From Oasisia sp. SBJ-2009 (Eukaryota > Annelida > Polychaeta > Sabellida > Siboglinidae), in NCBI GenBank assembly GCA_964017155.1, contig OZ024855.1:5874690-5938689 (forward strand): DNA of 64,000 bases. The letters run 5' to 3'. Below are positions 56,795 through 64,000 of the stretch, one piece after another (positions within the stretch are counted from its first letter, which is position 1; every line of letters starts with the position of its first letter). The notes beneath the pieces were generated by a model. That model was not told the origin of the DNA and did not search any database. It saw only the letters and a program-made list of their open reading frames with translations. A program made the position numbers and the translations under genes.

Positions 56795-58975
56795 TGCTGT
56801 CGGTCGCGAAGCGACAAAGACTGCTTCCATCACTTGACTCTTGCTCTCCATTTATCTCTCTGCTGTGAGAGTGATGTCCAGGAGTCGGTCTTTATGTCTC
56901 TCAGCTTCAGGTTTCTCTTGATGGTATCCTTGAACCGGAGGCGAGGGCGCCCTCTCTTTCTCTGACCAGAAGACAGTTGGGAGTAGAGAACCTGCTTTGG
57001 TAGCCTGTCTGGTGACATCCTCATGAGGTGTCCAGTCCACCGGAGATTCTTTCTGATCAGAAGATCTTCCATAGATGGTAGCCCTGTCCGTTCGAGTATT
57101 TCCTTGTTTGTCACTTTGTCCATCCAGGTTATCCTCATGATCGATCGCAGATGTCGCATCATGAAGGCATGCAGCTTTTTCACCTGTCGTCTGTACACTG
57201 TCCATGCCTCGGCTCCATATAGGAGGGTGGACAGCACGATTGCACGGTATATCTTGCCTTTAACCCGCATGGACACATGGTGGTTGTTCCAGAGTCTCTG
57301 GCGTAGTCGGCCGAAAGATGCACTAGCCTTGGCCATCCTCCTCTGTATTTCATCGTCAATGCATCCATCACTTGATATAGTGCTTCCGAGGTAGGTGAAT
57401 TCCAGAACAGAGTTCAACTTGTTTCCATCAACCATGATATCCTCCTCTCGGGTTCTTGTAGAGTTGGGTTGGTACAGCACCTCGGTCTTCTTGATGTTAA
57501 TCTTCAGGCCAAACTTCTTTGACGCATTGGAGAAAGCATCCACTATATTCTGCATCTCTTCAGCAGAGTGTGCAACCAGTGCACTGTCATCTGCGAATAG
57601 CAGCTCTCTCATCAGTATCCGAATAGTCTTGGTCTTCGCTCTGAAGTGTGCGACGTTGAATAGGTCAGCGCTCTGTCTGGACTGTATGTAGACACCATCC
57701 CCCATGTCTCGGAAAGCATCATCGAGCATTGCTGATAGGAAGATGGAGAACAGCGTGGGGGCCAGTACACATCCTTGCTTGACCCCATTTGTGACACTGA
57801 ACGATTCCGAGACTTCCCCTCCAACACTAACATTTGCCATCATTCCGGTATGTAGTGCCTCGATCATTGTTGTGAACTTCTCTGGGCATCCATACTTCCT
57901 CAGTAGCTGCCATAGCCCGGTTCTCCCAACTGTATCGAACGCCTTACTGAAGTCGACAAATACCATGTACAGTGGTCGGTCTTGCTCAATGCACTTTTCT
58001 TGTAGTTGTCGGAGACAAAATATCATATCCACGGTGCTCCGGTTACCTCTGAAGCCACATTGAGTCTCTGGAACTACCTCTGGTGTTATGTGGGTAGATA
58101 GTCTGTTGAGTAGGATCCTGGCGAAGATCTTGCCTGCTATGGAAAGAAGAGAGATTCCTCTATAGTTCCCACAGTCTGTTCGATCACCTTTCTTGTAGAT
58201 GGTTACAATGCTGGCATCCTTCCATGCTTGTGGTACAGAACCCACCTCCCAGGCATTGGTGATTAGTTGGTGCAGTCTGCTGAACAGATTGTCTCCTCCG
58301 TGCTTCCATACTTCTGCAGGAATTCCATCTCCTCCAGGTGCTTTGCCATCTTTCAGGCCGGCGATTGCTTTAGCCATCTCATCCATAGTTGGAATCTCAT
58401 CTAGGCTTGTCTTGGTAATGCGCTGCGGGATGTTGTCCAAAGCTTCGTGATCTATATCTCCAGGGACGTTGAGTAGCTTCTGGAAGTGTTCACTCCATCT
58501 TGCCACAACTCTCTTGCTGTCTGAGAAGGTCTCCATTCCATCTGCTGATTTCAGTTGAACAGGTCCCTTCTTTTTGGGTCCCCACACTTCCTTCAGTCCA
58601 TTGTAGAAGCCCTTCATGTTGTTACTGTCAGCAGCTCTCTGCAGCTCCACTGCCTTCCTTTCCCACCAGTCTGACTTCAGTGCACGGGTGTGTTTTTGTA
58701 GCAGTCTGCAGGCATCTTTATATGCTGCAGAGGTGGATCTAGTGCTCCTGGTTTGCAACACTCTCTGGTGGGCTTGGTCTCTTCTGCTCATAAGAGTTTG
58801 TAGCTCCTGATCGTTGGGGTCGAACCAGTCCTGGTGTTTTCTGTCTGGCTTGCCAAGATATGTCTTGGCTGTGTTGTACACGACCTGCTGCAGAGCTTCC
58901 CATTCCTCGTCTGGTGTTGAGTTTTCCTTCTCGTCCCATTGGGCGAGAGCACTGTTACTACTACTACTACTAATA
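56795..58975 (-). mobile_element. 5'-truncated RTE-like LINE
   Basis: Minus strand. The 3' end is a UTR with 'gtcgcttcgcgaccgacagc' followed by (ATG)n, as RTE elements end in short tandem repeats. The 5' end stops at (TAC)n/(AAT)n near 58960. It lies about 470 bp upstream of the host transmembrane exon, in the same orientation, apparently in an intron. Confidence 0.8.
56830..58965 (-). CDS. RTE-like reverse transcriptase, endonuclease missing
   Basis: The frame is open on the minus strand to 59034, its first 25 residues being microsatellite; credible protein begins near SALAQWDEKENS. Linker WWERKAVELQRAADSNNMKGF, then RT: KAPGGDGIPAEVWK, CGNYRGISLLSIAGKIFARI, QCGFRGNRSTVDMIF, YMVFVDFSKAFDTVGRTGLW, NGVKQGCVLAPTLFSIFL, LLFADDSALVAHS (catalytic FADD), LKINIKKTEVL, TYLGSTIS. 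C terminus: LLYGAEAWTVYRRQ, RWTGHLMRMSPDRLPKQ, RGRPRLRFKD. No stop over about 700 residues, so fairly young; but no endonuclease, so not autonomous. Confidence 0.85.
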   Translation of the reverse strand, partial: SSSNSALAQWDEKENSTPDEEWEALQQVVYNTAKTYLGKPDRKHQDWFDPNDQELQTLMSRRDQAHQRVLQTRSTRSTSAAYKDACRLLQKHTRALKSDWWERKAVELQRAADSNNMKGFYNGLKEVWGPKKKGPVQLKSADGMETFSDSKRVVARWSEHFQKLLNVPGDIDHEALDNIPQRITKTSLDEIPTMDEMAKAIAGLKDGKAPGGDGIPAEVWKHGGDNLFSRLHQLITNAWEVGSVPQAWKDASIVTIYKKGDRTDCGNYRGISLLSIAGKIFARILLNRLSTHITPEVVPETQCGFRGNRSTVDMIFCLRQLQEKCIEQDRPLYMVFVDFSKAFDTVGRTGLWQLLRKYGCPEKFTTMIEALHTGMMANVSVGGEVSESFSVTNGVKQGCVLAPTLFSIFLSAMLDDAFRDMGDGVYIQSRQSADLFNVAHFRAKTKTIRILMRELLFADDSALVAHSAEEMQNIVDAFSNASKKFGLKINIKKTEVLYQPNSTRTREEDIMVDGNKLNSVLEFTYLGSTISSDGCIDDEIQRRMAKASASFGRLRQRLWNNHHVSMRVKGKIYRAIVLSTLLYGAEAWTVYRRQVKKLHAFMMRHLRSIMRITWMDKVTNKEILERTGLPSMEDLLIRKNLRWTGHLMRMSPDRLPKQVLYSQLSSGQRKRGRPRLRFKDTIKRNLKLRDIKTDSWTSLSQQRDKWRARVK

Positions 58976-59034
58976 ATAATAATAATAATAAAGAACAGTA
59001 TTTGTCTACGCCATATCTCTAGCAATAAAACCAT

Positions 59035-59284
59035 TCAGAGGCGCATTATATGTGTAATTACAGGAAAATACAGATTACTTTAACGTTAAAGGATAGAGAT
59101 GTAGTTGTAAAATAAATTGATCAGTATAAATTGTTCAATATAAATAAATAATATTAGTCTTAATAATACAAAAATATTAATACTGATAAATGATAGTTAA
59201 TTATATTACAAGTTTAAAATAATTAATAAAAATAGTTGATAAAATAGTAAATATAAACAATGTTCGGATATTATAAATGTTCGT
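59035..59284. other. AT-rich stretch, no gene seen
   Basis: Poly-AT text with 'aaaataaaaacgctctttta' next to the LINE below. Probably the 3' end of that LINE. Confidence 0.5.
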
Positions 59285-60522
59285 TTAAAATAAAAACGCT
59301 CTTTTAAACATAAATGTCTTCAGTTGCCTTTTGAACGAACTGAGGCAGTCTGTGGCACGCATGGCAAGCAGCAGATTGTTCCAGAGGCGTGGAGTAGCAC
59401 TTGAAAATGCTTTGTATCCCTGCGTATGTAGTCTGCGTCGTGGAACCTCCAACAGGTGAGCGTCCGCGGAGCGAATTAATAGGTCAGTCAAGTATGACGC
59501 AACTAGGCAGTGTAGGCTCCGAAACGTCAACAGTAGCAGTTTGTACTCGATCAGTTGTTGATCGGAAGCCAGTGAAGACCGACTAGAACAGCAGTGATGT
59601 GGTCGTGTTTCTTCTTTCTGGTATGAGGCGGGCAGTAGCGTTTTGTACTATTTGGAGTCGGGTGAGAAGATGGTCGTAAAGGGCGTACAGCAGGCAGTTT
59701 CCATTGTCAATGCGAAACGTCAACAAACGTCATATTTTCTGTGGTTTTCGGTCAAGAAGATTTCGAATTCTTCCAATACAGTGGAGATGGAAATATGCCA
59801 CACGACAAATGTGCTGCACGTGGTTGTTCATGCCTAGGGCGTCATCAAAGGGAAACGGCAATGTTCTTAGCAACAGTGGAGATAGGCACAACGGTATTAC
59901 AAAGTTCTATCAGCGGCATAGAAAGTTTGTTCTTGATATGTGGCGTGCATATCACAATAATTTCAGTTTTTTTAGCATTGAGTTTCAGTTTATTCATACC
60001 CATCCATTCTTGTATTTCTACGACACATGCTTCAATGCGCTTCACTGCCTGAATTGTATCTTCTTCTTCAGTTGGATGTCACAAGCATATAGATGAATAT
60101 AGATGAACGTTTATTCCGTGTCTATGTGCGATATCACCGAATGGAGCAGTGCAGCAAATAAACATGAGAGGGTCGAGAACGGAACCTTGCGGAACGCCGA
60201 ACACCACTGGACGTTCCGCTGATATTCTACCGTGCGTTTGAATATTTTGACTTCGGTTCGCCAAATACGACTCAAACCATGAAAGTCTTGTTGCAGTTAT
60301 TCCAAACCGATCTCTGAGGCGGGTTAACATGATTCTGTGATCGATCGTATCGAATGCTGCCGAAACATCTAGTAGCACTAATATGGCAGCCTTGCGTTCG
60401 TCTAATATATAGAGCAAATCATTGCGTACTCTCAGCAGTGCTGTCTCAGTGCTGTTGTTTGGACGATAAGCGGATTGCATTTGCTCATATAGGTCGTTGT
60501 CTAACAAATCTTTAACGAACAT
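59285..60522 (-). pseudogene. Decayed L2/CR1-like LINE reverse transcriptase
   Basis: Minus strand, in several frames: 60522-60079 with [49 protein letters not shown]; 60045-59845 with EWMGMNKLKLNAKKTEIIVI; 59530-59285 with GYKAFSSATPRLWNNLLLAMR, the LINE C terminus. The YADD region is damaged. The 5' edge abuts (TA)n at 60533. A distinct family from 44520. Confidence 0.8.
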
Positions 60523-60528
60523 TTGTGC

Positions 60529-60532
<4 letters not shown>

Positions 60533-60612
<80 letters not shown>

Positions 60613-60633
60613 CAGGCATATAAATGTATATAT

Positions 60634-60690
<57 letters not shown>
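60533..60690. repeat. Two (TA)n tracts
   Basis: 60533-60606 and 60645-60688, separated by 'tcaggcatataaatg'. The left is bordered by 'gcctgatatata' and its inverse 'tatatcaggc' follows at 60608, so the first tract sits in a small palindrome. Confidence 0.9.
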
Positions 60691-60697
<7 letters not shown>

Positions 60698-60779
60698 CAG
60701 CGATGATTGGTGCTAGACTGGATAAGTTGGCTTTCAGCAGCTGAGTAGAAATTGTCAGATACGAAGAAATACAACAGTG

Positions 60780-61945
60780 CTCATCGGGACGGATATTGCA
60801 CAAATCTTGAAAATTATGCGATAGTGCACAGGGAGCCAATGCAATGATTTTAGAAGCGGCACTGAGCGAGAAAAACGAGGAGAATGTGTAACTACCCTTG
60901 GTAAACAATTTTGGACACGGTGAAGTTTGGCTATATCCTTGTTCGCTGTATTGTAAAGGAGGGAATTGCAGTAGTCAAGTATGCTGCTTACTAGAGCTGT
61001 TGCATGGTTTTAGCAACATAAGGTGATATAAACCGGCGAATACGGCGAAGTTCGCGGATATGGTAAAAACAGCAATGCCATGTTTTCGATATGTTTGTTT
61101 AAAATTGAAGTTTTCATCAAACGTTTCTCCGAGATTTAAAACTGAGGCGGCTCGTGTGATACTCCGACTGAGGATACGTGTCGGGAAAAAGCCATCGAGT
61201 TTTACACGCTGCGTTGAGGTACCAATGATGAGAAATTCGGTCTTATCTGCATTTAGCTTTAATTTACTGTTTTGTTTTTATCAAAAGAGAGACATCTTGG
61301 AGACAATCCCTGAGCTGGTTTAGGGAGCGACAAGTGTCTGGTGTGGTCAGAGAAACATAGATTTGAGTATAATCTGCATAAAGGTGATGATCTAGGTTGT
61401 GACTCTGGATAACAGAGCGTAGTGGTGTTGTATACAGAGTGAACAGCAAGGGCCCCAAAACAGAACCCTGGGGAACACCACAAGAGGTGGGAAGCATGTC
61501 TGAGAAACTTGCCCTCTATCGGTGAGGTATGAAATAAACCAGCTCAGGGCCAGATATCCCGTACCACGTCGATAAGCGTGTAATGAGAATGTCGTGGTCA
61601 ATGGTGTCGAAAGCGGCGGATAGGTCAAGCAGTGTCAGCGTAGTAACTTTGCCATTATCAATGTTAAGACTTATGTCATTGTGTAGGTTTAAAAGAGCAG
61701 TTTCTGTTGAGTGAAATTGTTTATACGCAGATTGTGACACATTGGATAGACCAATTTTATGCAGATGTGAGACCGGAGATGATTTGCTACAACAAATGTA
61801 GATGTGGAGAATCAGCATTTACAGTGGCTGGAGTATCATCTGTGAAAGCTGAATGTATGAGGCTGATTTTATTTTTGAAACGATTAGAAAAAAGTTTAAC
61901 AGTGACTTGATTGATGCATGGGTTGGTAGAGAAGGAGCAGGCCGC
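60780..61945 (-). pseudogene. Decayed LINE copy of the 44465-46332 family
   Basis: Minus strand. The 5' side text ('ctccttctctaccaaccc', inverse at about 61940-61923) and RT pieces match: 61818-61516 (SQSAYKQFHSTETALL, LLDLSAAFDTIDHDIL), 61497-61264 ([27 protein letters not shown] with Asp to Tyr in the catalytic motif), then 'tgcattggctccctgtgcac' (inverse at about 60825). Frameshifts and an internal deletion: dead. Confidence 0.85.
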
Positions 61946-62039
61946 CTATGTAAGATTGTATTTGTGCATTTCCATAGATGTTCTGCACAACAGCAACTAC
62001 AAGAGTTTATGCGTATGAAGCTCGTGGCAAGCTGAATGT

Positions 62040-62690
62040 GTATGAATTATAATTTTCAATACAATTCAATAGCTTTATTCCAGGCCCAACAAGTGGCACA
62101 TGTGTCTCCAAGATCCATTATGATGACACAAGGCAGACAATATGTACAATGTTCTGACATAGTGTTGTATACATTATAAAATTATACAATTGATTCGATC
62201 TAGTGTTCACATATAAAAGCTTGTCCCAGTGTCTGCGTATCATAAAAGTGAATCTTAAGCTAGAAGATGGATGTCACTAACAGAACTATCAAGTTTTACC
62301 TTTAAGGAGCGCATACTAAACTTTCGCAATATCATATGTCTTTGTACATATAGAGTTCTACGTTGTCTATTAATGTTGTCATCATCTGAAAGATCATTTG
62401 CACTGTAGTTTCCGAGATACCTACATGTAGCTATTACGCGCAGAGTAAACCATTTTAGTTTAAAGGCTGGAATAAAACATCCTGTTAAGGTCGCAAATAT
62501 AAATATAATAAAAAATACTCGTCTTCTTGTAGTATGGTTCATTCCACATTTCTCACATTCGTGCACTAGCTGGCATAAACTCGCCGATGAAGGTGAAATC
62601 AAGACCAAACCATCAGCATTCATTGTGTGATTAATAAGATTGAACATGCATGGTACATCCAACATTATATATGTTAAGTTGTTCATTTAG
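62040..62690 (-). pseudogene. LINE RT C-terminal fragment and 3' tail
   Basis: Minus frame 62686-62255 contains TCRYLGNYSANDLSDDDNIN, RQRRTLYVQRHMILRKF and VKLDSS, matching the YLG...N.L.DDDDI.RQ.R.LY...N.L.RKF...S.DVK pattern of LINE reverse transcriptases after the catalytic core. 62140-62045 on the minus strand looks like a LINE 3' tail ('gcctggaataaagctattg'). Upstream RT motifs are not recognisable. Confidence 0.6.
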
Positions 62691-64000
62691 TTCGTCTAAG
62701 TCTACGTCTACACTGAATAAGAATAAAGGAATAGCTTTCCCCTTGCTTACCACCGTTGGTTACGTTAAATTTAATGTTTTCATATCTCAACCACCTTATA
62801 CACGTGGTCTAGTTATTGCACATACACATTAGTATTCTACTATATAATGTTGGTACGATCCTTTCACTCAAGAAAACATACAAACACACTGCCATTCAGT
62901 GTTCGATATAAATTAGTAATTCCCTTTAAAATATATATATATACACTGGTCCGTGTCATGCTAATTAGGATTAGTATCCAAACATATTTCAATTTTACCT
63001 AGTATAATTACATTAATACTTTTGCTAAACACACTAGCTAACTAAGCAGGACGGTAATATTATCTTTACAGGATATTTTAATCAGCTTTACTCGTAATCA
63101 CCTACACAAGTAGAACTGATAACATTGACTCTGGCAGAAATCCATGACCAAAAATGGTAGTGAAACATATAGCTCGTAAGGGTCAAATGCCTTGTCTGCA
63201 TATTGTATATGTTCTGAAGATATACCATCTTACCCACAAGCTTGATTAACATCAACTACTACTACTACTTAATCGCATGACTACTGTGACTACAATGTCA
63301 TCGTAAGATGTATCTACTATCTCTTTCCACCAGATACACCTTCGATGCTAGATAGAAGTGGCATGCTACAGGTATCGATAGTCTTAATTTCCCTGTCTGG
63401 GTGTCCCAGCATTAACCAACACATGTCTGATTTCTCTGGAAGTATCATACAAATTATCTACATATTCTGCACATCCAGGTTTATTTATATACGACATCTT
63501 CTTATTTTGCGAGCATGTATTCGTGAAATCATTATGTCCTATACAATTTGTTTAGATATTTAACCTGATTTACATCATGTCCTTGAGGCCACGTCACCAA
63601 CACGTCGGCAGATGAAACCGGATTACGTGAACGTTGTAGTACGAGTTTTTATTTTCCCTTCAAGTAATTATTAAGATACTAACGTTTAATTGCATTGTAT
63701 TTTTTTATTTCGGGAGACGGGAGAATCGACCGGGCATTCGAGTTCCCAATCTACAAAACTCGGGTACGAGTCCTGTGTTGCCGCGTTGACTGATGGGAAG
63801 GTTCGCCTACGTTACATTTTTCCAATTCACTCAGATGTACGAATGAAACCACGGTTATAAACACTGGTGGGATTTGCGTACGAATACTCTTCGCGCATTA
63901 ATTGCACGCATCCCAGAGAAGTCGTGGTGGTATTCGAGTAAACACGTTAGTCGGGGAGTAAAGTGTCACGCGTTATGAGTAATCCTGGATACCGCAAGGT
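62691..64000. other. Intergenic stretch, no gene seen
   Basis: AT-rich with short open frames lacking recognisable content. GC rises after 63580. No repeat or RNA gene that I can support. Confidence 0.5.

Noticed and set aside
63345..63563. 72-residue hydrophobic frame near the right end
   Set aside because: AT-rich, no splice or start context, no recognisable domain.

Overview
The window is animal (metazoan) nuclear DNA, not prokaryotic. The signs are C2H2 zinc-finger genes with TGEKP linkers, GT-AG splice sites, AATAAA signals, LINE retrotransposons of CR1/L2-like and RTE-like type, an LTR element, many terminal-inverted-repeat (TIR) DNA transposons, and very long (TA)n, (TG)n, (GGT)n and (GACGGC)n microsatellites. 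The repeat mix suggests a marine invertebrate or basal deuterostome; I cannot name the lineage.

Backbone: a tandemly repeated macro-unit made of (i) a flank duplicon, (ii) a single-exon-coding zinc-finger gene, (iii) about 1.5 kb of conserved downstream sequence and (iv) a decayed transposase-like pseudogene. Four units are visible. U0 (1-6402) has only the downstream part. U1 (24121-29507) and U2 (29508-34852) are a recent 5.35-kb tandem duplication whose zinc-finger proteins differ by one residue. U3 (about 43.1-50.39 kb) is older. The flank duplicon occurs as copy A (18599-24.1 kb) and copy B (36021-43.1 kb). Comparing copies gives empty sites for several insertions: a TTAA-flanked TIR element, an element with 9-bp target duplications, a 448-bp element and three LINE insertions.

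Between U0 and copy A lies a nested block (6403-18598). (TA)n tracts enclose the two ends of an LTR element (6535-6595 and 17780-18143). Inside is a 9.1-kb TIR element (6597-15723) whose arms carry palindromes at about 159-bp intervals and which holds a decayed transposase-like gene. That element is itself interrupted by a CR1-like LINE with both ORFs open (ORF1 SGNH-type; ORF2 endonuclease plus reverse transcriptase). The LTR family is present complete at 37719-39305: 283-bp LTRs, tRNA-type primer site, polypurine tract, and an interior that is one ORF built on a 30-bp minisatellite.

The right part (50.4-64 kb) is different. It holds a cluster of small unassigned ORFs (50913-52018), GC-rich and microsatellite DNA, two exons of a host membrane-protein gene on the minus strand (56358-56271 and 55826-55724) that splice in phase, a large RTE-like LINE in the intron upstream of them, and several decayed LINEs. 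The last 1.3 kb shows nothing I can assign.

The intact or nearly intact coding genes are the three zinc-finger genes and the CR1-like LINE pair. The LTR-element ORFs are open but may be no more than minisatellite. Most other coding signals are transposon remains.
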